DNA from: Tretioscincus oriximinensis
Taxonomy: Eukaryota > Chordata > Lepidosauria > Squamata > Gymnophthalmidae
Direction: 5' to 3'
Assembly: GCA_022410635.1 (NCBI GenBank)
Contig: JAJVDF010000044.1
Location: 1,635,712 to 1,699,711 of the forward strand
Length of the DNA: 64,000 nt
Shown here: positions 1 to 9,461 of the stretch, piece by piece
How positions within the stretch are numbered: position 1 is the first letter of the stretch
Layout of the letters: the number at the start of each line of letters is the position of its first letter
Position numbers and translations under genes: made by a program
Notes under the pieces: model-generated
What the model was told of the DNA's origin: nothing
The model's input: only the letters and a program-made list of their open reading frames with translations
The model's database searches: none

Positions 1-375
1 AAACTAAATCTGTTGTGGGTAAATTCCCTCTGTCTTCTTCAGTGAAAACTGAAGCAAAAAATTCATTTAACCTCTCTGCAATCTCCACGTCCTCCTTAAT
101 TATGCCCTTTTGTCCATTGCTGTCGAGTGGTCCGACAGCTTTCCTGGTAGGATTCTTATTTCTGATGTATTTGAAAAAGTCCTTATTATTTCTTTTAATA
201 TTCTTTGCAATGTGCTCCTCAAAGCTTTTCTTCGCATCCCTCACTACCACCTTGCATTTGGTTTGCCACAGTTTGTGCTCCCTTCTGTTCCCCTCACTAG
301 GATAAGCCTTCCACTTTTTAAATGAGCTTCTCTTCATTCTAATTACTTCCTTTACTGCAGAGGTAAGCCATACGT
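1..375 (-). pseudogene. CR1 LINE ORF2 fragment (between endonuclease and RT)
   Basis: The minus strand reads WKAYPSEGNRREHKLWQ, VVRDAKKSFEEHIAKNIKRN, then FFKYIRNKNPTRKAVGPL and LNEFFASVFTEED. FFASVFT after VGPL is the hallmark of the CR1 linker before the reverse transcriptase. It extends past the window start. Mostly open but truncated. Confidence 0.85.
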
Positions 376-505
376 GTAAATCTCAACACGATTGACAATA
401 AAAACAAAGTATTAAATTAACATTTGAAAACAGTGGCTGAAAGTATAGAAGGGAAAACTCTTTTTTCAACCAAAGGCCAGATTAAAGAGGTGCCATTTAG
501 GCCAC
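376..505 (-). mobile_element. LINE/SINE tail (reverse)
   Basis: Carries 'attgacaataaaaacaaagt', 'aaattaacatttgaaaacag' and 'ttcaaccaaaggccag', shared with reverse tails at 17090, 34860 and 57540. It follows directly on the CR1 fragment. Confidence 0.4.
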
Positions 506-1127
506 GTCCACACATGCGCCTAAGTAGCATGTTTTAGGGCAGAGCAGGCTCATTTGTTGCATTCGCTGTTTGTTGCGCATTGATGTCAGGAGCCTTCTTA
601 CGTGGAATGCACCTGCCCCATGGCAATATCCAGGGATGCTGTCATCAGATGATAAGAATCCCATGCACCAGCACCCTAATTAGCTGCTGGAGCATTGTCA
701 TGTGTGACTTTGCACCTAAACTCTAAGGAGCAGCAAGGAAACCTTGATGCCAGCGTCCACACATGGATAGAACACTGCCTCCACCAATCAACTATGGTGG
801 ATGGCTTGGGATCTAGTGTGGCAGAGCTGTCTCAGGAGAATTCCCATCCAACTTCAAGGCTGCCTTAGAAACAATGTTCTCTTTCCCTTCTGTTCTTCCT
901 TTCAAATTACAATGATCTTGCAATACCCTATAGTTAAGATCTGATTGGTGTGACTAGAATCTAAAACACCAATCCTAAAAACAGTTACCTTAGGATTCTA
1001 GTACTGGAATACAGAAAACTTTATTTTCCAATAAAGAAAAAAAAACCCTCCCTCCCATGCAAATCTAAATGCAGAACTCTGCAATAAAAGGGAATAAAAA
1101 TCCTGAGGACTCTTAAGGACTCTCAAG
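506..1127. other. Intergenic, no recognised gene
   Basis: Unclear sequence. The phrase cgtccacacatg occurs near both 507 and 751, which hints at a decayed MITE spanning about 502-765. Nothing coding was seen. Confidence 0.3.
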
Positions 1128-1400
1128 CCACCTGCTTTTGACTCCCTGCAAATGGTGCTTCGGGACTCCTGCCTGTTGCTCCACCTTGGAGGCAGTATCA
1201 AGAGATCCATCCTAGTAGCTATTCATACCCTTGGCTTCCATGAACTTGTCTAATCCTGTCTTAAAGCTAACCAGGCTGCTAGCTACCACCACCTCTTCAG
1301 GAAGTAAATTCCACAGGCCGATGACCCTCTGGGTGAAAAAATACTTTCCCTTGTCTTCTCCTCACTCTTCTTCCTCTCAATTTCAAGGAATGCCCCAACT
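1128..1400 (-). mobile_element. CR1 LINE 3' end (reverse)
   Basis: Minus strand encodes the CR1 C-terminus (RVIGLWNLLPEEVVVA-like) and the adjoining 3'UTR with 'gcctgttgctccaccttgga' and 'gactccctgcaaatggtgct' on +. It matches the + copy at 7800-8490. Confidence 0.75.
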
Positions 1401-2242
1401 GTAATTGTCGGCATGAAAAAATGTGACTTTTTTAAAAAAGAAAAAATGTTCATTAATTAAATGTTTTTTCTGTTCTTCTAATGTTCACAGATGAGTGGAA
1501 AGACCAGAGTGGCATCCAGTATGACACTAATTGAACACAAGTATTAGCAGCAATTGCTCTGGACTTTTTTCCCTTTGTAACACAAATGTGGGGGGGGGGG
1601 AGAGAGAGAGGGATTTGACTCCTTTTCCCCAGAGCAGCAAAGGGTTTTGGCTCCAACATTGTCTCCCCATTAAATCCCTGCCATTCTATCCCCTTGGAAG
1701 TTTTAAATCACCCCTTCCCATCTCCCGCCTTCCCATCTTATTTCAGAAACGAAAAGGATTCTGATTCGAAAGGTTAAGGACCCAGATCCTTAAAACAAAG
1801 AAAGAAAAACTGATTTTCTCAGAGGCGTTAGCGTCCCAGACACATACCCATACATATAAAGTACTTTTAACCTTGAGTTCATCCTCAATCCCAATTAAAA
1901 AGATCTAATCCAAATAAACCTTGTTCCTTTTAAAGCTTGTCTCCTCTTCCTATGGTCCTGACCATGCATCTAGGTTTTAATCCAGCTTCAGTCCACTTTC
2001 AGAATGGAAAAGCACAGCAGCAAGTGAACTTTTCCAATTTCTTTCTACTTTGTCCAAACCAAAGCTGGATTTCTGAATTATAGAACGCCAAAAGAAAACA
2101 GCTTGCTCAGCTTGTTGATAACATCTAACAAGGTGGGCTGGTAGAACTTTAGAGACTAACAAGAAAAAGGTAGGTGGCGTGAGGTTTTGTGCCCCTCTGG
2201 GCAAATACTATCTTGGCTGTTTATTTGAAATCTCTCACTTTG
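1401..2242. other. Intergenic; arm-element fragment near its end
   Basis: A G-run and GA repeat at about 1590-1612. At 2125-2205 is a single arm of the hairpin element family (tagagactaacaagaaaaag, 'ggtaggtggcgtgagg'). The remainder is unclassified. Confidence 0.4.
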
Positions 2243-2416
2243 GTCCTGTCCCCACTGAGCCTAATTCTGGGCCATATATTGGCACAGAGCTTGGCCATCC
2301 ACTACACTCTGAGTGTAGACTGTGCCATGCCTGCCATAGCCTACACAAGCACGTAGATGGTGGGCTGCAATTCCGAGACAGAGCCCAGAATAAGGCTCAG
2401 TTGGGACAGGACCTTC
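2243..2416. mobile_element. Palindromic MITE family A
   Basis: Ends gtcctgtccccactgagcct and 'aggctcagttgggacaggacc' are complementary. The centre has the 'ggcctgccatagcctaca' type motif. Complete but with a decayed centre. Confidence 0.7.
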
Positions 2417-2449
2417 CTTGATGATGTTTCTCACCATGTCTTATTATAC

Positions 2450-2600
2450 GGTCCTGTCCCCATTGGGCCTTATTCTGGGTTGTATCTCAGGACAGAGCTT
2501 TGGCCACCCACAGCGTATCCTATGCAAGGCCCCATTCGAGGCCTGCCATAGCCTACACTAGCATGTGGCTTGCAGGCTCCTATTCCGAGACAGAACACCC
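2450..2600. mobile_element. Palindromic MITE family A, right end lost
   Basis: Starts ggtcctgtccccattgggcc and runs through the palindromic centre (gcctgccatagcctacacta) and gctcctattccgagacag, then breaks off into an L2 tail at about 2600. Confidence 0.65.
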
Positions 2601-3115
2601 ACCCTTTGGCTGAAAAAACTGCTCTTTCTTCCCTACTTTTAGATGTGGTTTTTATTTGGTTTTTATTATTAACCGACCTAAAACCTATATAGGTGGTATA
2701 TAGGGTGGTATAGAAATGTATTTATTTATTTATTTGCATTTCTGCAATAGACTTATTTATTCAGTCATTTGTGATTTTTTTATTTAGAAATAGATAACAT
2801 TCACCAAAAGATTGCGGCGTGAATAACAGAAAAAAGGGGGCAAAAGCCACAATTAAAACATATTTAAAATACAAACCTTCCTCCAAACCCCCCACCCCCT
2901 CCTCCCCCTGGCACAACATCACACAAAAGAAGGAGCCAAGAATCAAAGGGGTCCCTTCTATAACTTATATGTAGTTGTTCCATTCCCTACGGCTGACTCT
3001 TTCCTATTTTTTTAGATATTACTGTTTTTAATATGTTAAACTGGGTTTTTATTGTGAACTGCCCTGAGACCTTTGGGTATGTGGCAATATAGAAATGGAA
3101 ATAATAAATACATTT
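2600..3115 (+). mobile_element. L2-type LINE tails (two +, one -)
   Basis: + tail at 2600-2745 ending in TTTA repeats. A reverse tail at about 2760-2880 (reverse of the tail seen at 4755-4866: ttaaatatgtttta...tatccgccccacaatctttt). + tail at 2990-3110 ('ttattgtgaactgccctgag ... ataaataca'). Confidence 0.5.
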
Positions 3116-4430
3116 TGGTCCTTCTTCCACATAGGATTTAAGCCCGCTTAATGTAAAAAGTAAATGAATAAAATATACAAGGGTCAGTGGAAACAGGGAC
3201 TATGATTATACTTTGCAAAAGTTTCAGCACCACGCATGCCTACCTGCCCTAAAGAAAACCCAAAACTCTACAGCAAAACCAAACATGCAAAAAAGCCCCT
3301 CTCTTATCACATGGATGGGAAGGGAATACACCGCCTGGCAATGTTGCTGTGCTTCTGCTAAGACCTTCCCCTCTCCCCAGGGGCAGAACGATGCTAACAC
3401 AGCGCCCTCTTTCCACCCTGTTGGGCTTTGATCCTGCAGAAGCTTCTAAGCTGATCCCAAGATAAACTCTTTCAATTTTCCTTTCTCAGATCATGATTTG
3501 GACTAGAAAGCAAAATCTCACTCTACCAGGGCGGGAGGGGAGGGCGGGGGGGGGGGGAGGGGAATGAGACCACCTTACCTCTCTGAGCGCTCTTTGTTGC
3601 TTGCAGGAGCGGCCAGGAGTAGCAATGAGGACAGCAGCCCTGGGGAGCTTTCCACCTCCTTTTGCTGCCTTTCAGCCAGCCTGCTGCTACTCTAAAGAGG
3701 GACTAGGGATGCTCCTCCTCCTTGGATGCCCCCTCCTCTTCCTCCTGCCTCCCCCACTGCTCCCTCCCATGTGGAGGACCCTGAAAGGCAGATCTGCTGA
3801 CCTCCTGCTGCCTTAAGTCACTGCTCTCCCTGCTGACCTCGTGCTTTAGCTCCCTGCTGCTGCCCCTTTCTTCCTCTTGTTGGAAGGTTTCCCTCCTGGC
3901 AGCAGCTGCAGAGTCTACCTAGTTGAGAATAGGCAGGAGAATCAAGCAATTTGCAGCATAATCAGAATCAGCCCCAGGGGCACAGCTGCCATAGGACAAG
4001 CCAGGGCGGTGCTCTAGGGCGGGGACCCTAGGGTCAAGGGCCCCAGAGGGGGTTGCTGTTTGTAAAATAAAAAATTGAAAGTTAAATTTTCAGGCTCCCG
4101 GGGCTCCACTTTGTTTATCTTTCCTGAGAGGCCCTAATGTTTATTGATCAGCCCAGAGTTTTGAACTTCTGACGCTGTCTAGCAAACACCCTGCCCTGGT
4201 CACACCTAAGGTTTAAGCAACTTTCAGAATAGAAATGGGGGCTGAGTAGGGGGGACCCCATCCACCAGCATAGTGAAGTGTGGCTTTCCATCCACATTCT
4301 CTAAACCAAAGGTTTGGTTTTCTGTATTAAAGGATACCAGAAAGAATGCACCTTGCCTTCCCTCGCTCTGAAAGTGGACTTATGCTGGCTTACATCCTAG
4401 GTGAGACAAGGACCAAATGCAATAACTACA
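3116..4430. other. Intergenic, no recognised gene; G4-prone tract
   Basis: A very G-rich tract at 3528-3561 (runs up to 13 G) has G-quadruplex potential and is followed by moderately GC-rich, low-CpG sequence. Short ORFs here look like chance. No named repeat was identified. Confidence 0.35.
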
Positions 4431-4700
4431 ATATATACCCAGGTCAGAGCCTTCTTGGTGCTTGCCCCCAGTCCTTGGAATAGTCTCCCCCTTCAGTCTT
4501 CATCGTTGTGTTCTTTTAGATCTTTGAAGACGCACCTCTTTCACCTGGCTTTTGGATGAAGAACTGCCATTTTTCTTCCCACTTTTAGACACTGTTTTAT
4601 ACTGTTTTTAATTTGACAAATTTGTATTGTTTTATTGTTGGCAGCTCTGAGACCTTCGGGTATAGGACAGAGTATAAATATAAAAAAATGAATAAATAAA
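4430..4700 (+). mobile_element. L2-type LINE 3' end
   Basis: Degraded C-terminus ('cccccagtccttggaatagtctccc', encoding PSPWNSLP-like residues, then 'tttgaagacgcacctctttcac'), a 3'UTR and an AATAAA-rich tail. The layout is like the L2 copies at 28830 and 32600. Confidence 0.6.
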
Positions 4701-5345
4701 TGTTACCCCTTTATTCTTGGCCCCTTGTGTTATGTTCTGCNAGAGCAGGGGATGGAAGGTTTGTATTTTAAATATGTTTTAATAATTTGCAGTTCCCCCC
4801 TTTTTTTCTGTTGTTATCCGCCCCACAATCTTTTGGTGAAAGGCAGGTTATAAATTTCTAGATAAAAACTTACGAATGAAGGATCTACTATAAAAAAGGT
4901 GCCAGCTATCATCGCTCTCACCATTCATCTGCACAGCTAACTTGCCAAACAGCCCCACCTTCAAAATGGCCCTCTTGCTATCTTGCAATGCCCCATCTTG
5001 CAATGTTGTGGTCGAGGCAACCATTCCAAAAACTCACTGCTGCCCCTACCAGCATCCCGCTGCATTGCACAGTCACACTGAGGCTTAAGCCACAAATAAA
5101 TAAATAAATGGCGCAAATTAATGTGAAAAGATTTGTGACCTTACTTATCATATGTATAGTTGGGATTATCTCTTGTCTAGCAATTTGTACGTTACTCTAT
5201 AGGTGGCCCTTAGAAGGCCAAATTAACAACAGAAGTCACCTCTGCGCTTCAAAATTTTGTGGAAGCCAACAAACAACACAAAATCTATCACTGCTTCACA
5301 GAATTACCACTGTTACATTTCACTTAGTTTCCCTGTGCATATATA
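4701..5345. other. LINE tail then unclassified sequence
   Basis: 4755-4866 is a + LINE tail ('gttatccgccccacaatctt'). 4870-5345 has no recognised element. The open frame from 5108 has a hydrophobic stretch but runs into a MITE at 5346, so it is unlikely to be a gene. Confidence 0.4.
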
Positions 5346-5516
5346 TGGGCCCTGTCCCCATGAAGCCTTCTTCTGAGTTATGTCTTGGCATAGACTTTGG
5401 CCTTCCACATGCCCAACATAGTCTATATCAGGCCCCACTAGGGGCCTGCCATAGTCCACACTAGTATATAGATGGCAGGCTCCTATTCCGAGACAGCCCA
5501 ACAGAAGGCTTCTTGT
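5346..5516. mobile_element. Palindromic MITE family A
   Basis: gggccctgtccccatgaagc at left, the centre pair 'caggccccactaggggcctg', and 'ggctcctattccgagacag' at right. The right terminus has decayed. Confidence 0.65.
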
Positions 5517-6149
5517 TGGATACCACTGAGTTGGAACCAGCTATTGGCCGGCTACCTGAATACCCTCATGAGCAACACTATGCCATTTGCTTGGAAGGAA
5601 TACAAAAATGGTCTGCATTTGAGGAGAAGAAGGTACCAAGCTATCAGCCCTCTGCTTCCCAGATTGTTTGAATTGGAATCGAATTATTGCCCCTCCTATA
5701 AACATACATTTTTGTTTGCTTGGTTAGTTCATCACATTTATATCTTGCCTTCTATCTTGAATTACGTTCAAACACATCAAAGCAATGATTGCTGGGTTCC
5801 ACTTAATCATCGTATGGGTACTTAGTCTTTGAGCATCTCTTTCTTGACAGAGATATGAAAGTAGTTATTGTTGCCTGTTTCTGGAGAAAACCTTGGGATT
5901 GATACAGCAGTCATCCAGACATTTCCTCTATCTTTGAGCTATAGTCATTCTCACATTTGTTGTGAGAATGCCTGCTCTATTTATTCTGTTGTGTCTGATT
6001 CTTCGTGAGCCAATGGACTATAACATGCGTCTCCCCTTTGTCTTCCACTATTCTGGCCAAGATCATGTTTGTTATTTCCATGACAATCTCTATCCATTTC
6101 CTAGACCATCTCTTACACTGAATGCATCCCCTGCACAAATGGCACGGTT
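5517..6149. other. Intergenic, no recognised gene
   Basis: I see no repeat or coding family I can name here. Short open frames lack domain-like patterns. Confidence 0.3.
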
Positions 6150-6415
6150 GCTAACAGCCAGTCTTTCAATCGAGAGATCTGGTTTCGAGGCCCTGTGTTG
6201 AACATGGAGAGGGATGAGCACCCTCTACTGATCTTCAGCTCTACCCAAATTAGTTATTCAGAAGTAGATTTGCGTTCTACATTTCATTGCATATCATCAT
6301 TAACCTGGTGGGGAAGATAGAATAGATGTAAGCATTCGGGTGAAAACTAACCTTGTAAGCCTCTCTGAGTCCCTTCGGATGAGAAGAGCAGGATATAAAC
6401 ACCAGATGCTGCTGC
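6150..6415 (+). mobile_element. tRNA-derived SINE family A
   Basis: Head ('ggttgctaacagccagtctttc' and B-box-like ctggtttcgaggccc), body with gcaccctctactgat, 'ttaacctggtggggaagatag', and tail 'taagcctctctgagtccctt'. It is one of the better preserved copies. Its gcaccctctactg segment is the reverse of a CTCF-like core. Confidence 0.7.
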
Positions 6416-7120
6416 TGCAGCTTCTCTTTTCCAACATCAGATTCTTTTCCTTTGAGTTCTGTCTTATCGTTATGTGGTCAAAATATATGAGCTTCTGATT
6501 TAGTATTGGTCCTTCCATGAGCAGTCTGGGTTGGTTTCCTTCATTGACTGATTCCCATACATACCATTTGTGTTTTCCTAAATATTGGGCATGAGATAGC
6601 AAATTTCAATGAAACATCTGACGTTCAAATAATTGCATTTTTCATCTTCTTTGATTAATTCCAATTCTTGAGTATATCAAATCATAATTTCTTAATTACC
6701 ATATTTAATAATAATTACTTAATAATTAATATAATTACTTTAATCATTACTTGCCATAATTCTTTCATACACAATTCTAACCTACATCAGACTCAGAACT
6801 GTAACAAGATATTGGTTACCTGTAATCAAGGTTTGGGAAGAAAAGTTCATGTTAAATCTAGTCTGATTCTTGATGCAATACATACGTAAATATTTAATAT
6901 TGGACATCAAATACAGTACTGTATTTTGGAGAAGTGAAATAACTGCCCTCTGGTGGACATCAGGAAAATAGAACAAAAGTAAAATAAACCTATGCTTGAA
7001 CTGCAAGATAGCTTCCTTCCCATTTAAGATTTTTTTTCTAGAAAAAGGTTTATTCTAAAATGCCAGGTGTGATATAACAGAAGTAATCTATTACAAATGT
7101 ATACTTTAATATTAATTATG
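6416..7120. other. Intergenic AT-rich sequence
   Basis: Very AT-rich at about 6660-6780. The only feature I would single out is the CTCF core at 6943-6956. Confidence 0.35.
6943..6956 (-). promoter_or_regulatory. CTCF core motif upstream of E2F6
   Basis: The reverse complement, CCACCAGAGGGCAG, fits every position of CCASYAGRKGGCRS. It lies in non-CpG, AT-rich sequence about 2.4 kb upstream of E2F6, not inside a repeat I recognise. Plausible insulator or loop anchor site; occupancy is unknown. Confidence 0.5.
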
Positions 7121-7124
7121 AGGT

Positions 7125-7258
7125 GTTGAACTCTCCCTTACTAGAAATCTTCAAACAGAAGCTGGACATCCATCTGGGATGGTTTCGTGAATCCTGTAAT
7201 GAACAAACAGTTGGTTTCAAGGGCCCTGGAAGTCCCAACTCTATGATTCTATGATTTT
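7125..7258 (+). mobile_element. CR1 LINE 3' end (ATTCTATG tail)
   Basis: 'ctagaaatcttcaaacagaagctgga' encodes the CR1 C-terminus. The element ends 'actctatgattctatga', the repeat-octamer tail of avian-type CR1. This is a different subfamily from the 7800-8490 copy. Confidence 0.7.
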
Positions 7259-7364
7259 CAGAAGCCATTCAATATATATTAATGCTTGAAAAGTTTACCA
7301 ATATGTATACTGAACCAGAAAAAAAAGCCATGGGATGGGGTATCAGTACATTATGTGGATGAGG

Positions 7365-7530
7365 TTTTTTCTCAGTGCTTTCTCCATAACAGATACACTG
7401 TGAAATATGCGGGGCTGAGAGAGTTTTGAAGAACTGTGATTGGCCCATGGTCATCCAGCAGGCTTCATAGAGGAGTGTGGAATTGTGTTGGGAGATGTCC
7501 AGATAAGAGTCCAACTCTCACCAATACACA
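7365..7530 (-). mobile_element. tRNA-derived SINE family B (reverse)
   Basis: 'ctttctccataacagataca', 'gctgagagagttttgaagaa', 'gtccagataagagtccaac' and 'tctcaccaa' are the SINE B body and head read backwards. The reverse tail is eroded. Confidence 0.6.
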
Positions 7531-7799
7531 AAACTCTGTAACAGTGACTTTCAATTTGCAAATCTCCAGAAGGAAGTACTGAAAAGTTAGGAAGAAAATG
7601 AGTTATGGAGAAAAAAGGGTGGCTTTCTTTTGTCAAAATACCTGTTAAAACAATAAGAAAATAATATGTTGAATATTTTGGGGCTTTCACACTTCCAGGT
7701 TGCCCCACCTCTATCGAGAAAATCCCAGAGGGGTGAGCATTTCGTGTACTTGTGCCACCATGCAGGGTTTTTTATGGTACAAATGTACGAGATTCGAAA

Positions 7800-8490
7800 A
7801 CAAGTCAGCAAATGTTGTTTTGCCTCTTTATAAATCTGTGGTGAGGCCACATTTGGAATCCTGTGTTCAATTCTGGTCACCACATCTCAAGAGAGATATT
7901 TTGGAACTGGAGAAGGTGCAGAAGAGGGCAACAAAAATGATCAAGGGTCTGGAGCACCTCACTTACGAAGCAAGGCTGCAACGTCTGGGCCTCTTCAGCC
8001 TTGAAAGGAGACGTTTGAGGGGTGATCTGATTGAAGTGTACAAAATCACGCATGGGATCGACAGGGTGAATAGAGAAAAAATGTTTTCTCTATCACACAA
8101 CACAAGGACCAGAGGGCACTCCTTAAAACTGTTGGGTAGAAAAGTGAGAACAGACAAAGGAAAGTATTTTTTCACCCAGAGGGTCATCGGCCTGTGGAAT
8201 TTACTTCCTGAAGAGGTAGTGGTAGCTAACAGCTTGGATAGTTTCAAGACAGGACTAGACAGGTTTATGGACACCAAAGGTATAAATGGATACTAGGATG
8301 GATGTCTGGATGCNGCCTCCGGNATGGAGCAACAGGCAGGACTCGCAGGGAGTCACGAACAGGAGNAGCATATTTTGCTTTCCTCTGTTCGGACTGCCCA
8401 GGTGCATCTGGTGGGCCTCTGTGTGACACAGAATGCTGGACTTGATGGGCTGTGGCCTGATCCAGTATGGCTCTTCTTATGTTCTTGTGT
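7800..8490 (+). pseudogene. CR1 LINE ORF2 C-terminus and 3'UTR
   Basis: The best coding repeat in the window. An open frame to 8296 reads SVVRPHLESCVQFWSPHLKR, ELEKVQKRATKMIKGLEH, RLQRLGLFSLERRRLRGDLI, then FFTQRVIGLWNLLPEEVV and the stop after GINGY. This is the classic CR1 reverse-transcriptase thumb to C-terminus. The 3'UTR follows and ends cttcttatgttcttgtgttc. It is 5'-truncated, so not autonomous. Confidence 0.9.
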
Positions 8491-8669
8491 TCTTATTCTT
8501 GCCTCCCCCTTACCACTGCAGGAAATCCCCCCTTGGTGGTTCTGGGCAGGGCTGGTTGGGGGGGTGGGGGGGCGGCCTGGAAACAAAATAATGAGCAGAT
8601 CCTGGGGGTACCACCAGCCTGCACGAGAATTTTGGGTGTGGCGTACGAGAATGTGAAGGTGGGAGGCAA

Positions 8670-8871
8670 TAGGATGACCAGATGACCCCTTTTGGGAGGG
8701 GGGGGGTATAGAAACCCGGTTTTGCGGTGCCTCCCGGTTTTTCCTGAGGGAAAAAAAGATTAAGAAAAGAATTTTTTTTTCAAAAAACTTTTTTTGAAAA
8801 AAAAATTCCTCAGAAAAAAAAACCGTGAGGGGTTTCTAACCCCACCCCCCAAAAGAGGTCATCTGCTCAGC
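8670..8871. mobile_element. Foldback MITE abutting E2F6 CpG island
   Basis: The left end ('gaccagatgaccccttttggg', 'tatagaaacccggtttt') and right end ('ccgtgaggggtttctaac', 'ccccaaaagaggtcatctg') are complementary. The middle is a T-run/A-run hairpin. It ends within a few bases of the start of the CpG-rich promoter. Comparable gaccagatgt-type MITEs are common in reptiles (from memory). Confidence 0.65.
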
Positions 8872-9072
8872 CTGGACGCAACGAGAAGCGGGCGGCGTCT
8901 GCGTACAAGAACCTTTGTACGGTTACGTCACGAGGGGCGAGTGAGTTGCTCTCACAGAGCGCCGCCGCCATCGGCCTGCTGCTCTGGCTGGGGGGGAACG
9001 ACCGTCGTCGTCGTCGTCGCGTCTTGGAGGAGGCTGTCGCTGCCTCGTGTCCTCCTGTCGCTTTTTTCTCCG

Positions 9073-9086
9073 CCTGCAGGGGGCGC
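9073..9086 (+). promoter_or_regulatory. CTCF-like core in E2F6 promoter
   Basis: CCTGCAGGGGGCGC differs from the CCASYAGRKGGCRS core at one position (T for A at position 3). It lies about 300 bp upstream of the E2F6 start codon inside the CpG island. This is a motif match only. Confidence 0.4.
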
Positions 9087-9267
9087 GTGTTTGCTTCAGC
9101 ACCAGCACACTGATTGGCTAGGGAAGGAGCGGCCCCGCCCGTGACGGATCACGGTCGGAATTGATGACGACTTTTTCGGTGCGCCCGCCGTCGCTGTGAT
9201 TGAAAAAGAAGGCGGGGGGACGACGACGACGGCGCTGAGTAGCTGACCTGATCCCTGACACAACAAC

Positions 9268-9291
9268 ATGGCGCAGGCCCGCGGGCGGTGA
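9268..9291 (+). other. Upstream ORF in E2F6 leader (7 codons)
   Basis: ATGGCGCAGG... at 9268 encodes MAQARGR and stops at 9289-9291, about 90 nt before the main ATG and in a different frame. Context acaacATGG is reasonably strong (A at -3, G at +4). If transcription starts upstream of 9260 it could dampen E2F6 translation. The transcription start is not known. Confidence 0.4.
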
Positions 9292-9380
9292 GGCAGCAGC
9301 AGGCGCTCCCCTCAGGGCTTGTCGGCGGGCGGCGAGGGGAGCGAGCGGCTCCTCCCGGGAAGGGGCGAGGTTGGGCCAAG

Positions 9381-9461
9381 ATGGCCGGTCCCGTGCTGGG
9401 ACAAAGCCTGGAGCCGCCGCCGCCCCTTCTGCTCCCGACGCTCCCCATGGATTTATTGCAA
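9381..9461 (+). CDS. E2F6: E2F6 coding exon 1
   Basis: Encodes residues 1-27, a proline- and leucine-rich leader (MAGPVLGQS...MDLLQ) unlike the human E2F6 N-terminus I recall. The exon ends CAA followed by donor gtgagt at 9462, phase 0. A second in-frame ATG lies at 9447 (MDLLQ), giving a possible shorter isoform. An upstream 7-codon ORF occupies 9268-9291. The exon sits inside the CpG island. The start choice is less certain than the downstream exons because N-termini vary between E2F6 isoforms. Confidence 0.75.

Noticed and set aside
5108..5464. 118-codon frame with a membrane-like segment
   Set aside because: Continues into a palindromic MITE and lacks any conserved motif.
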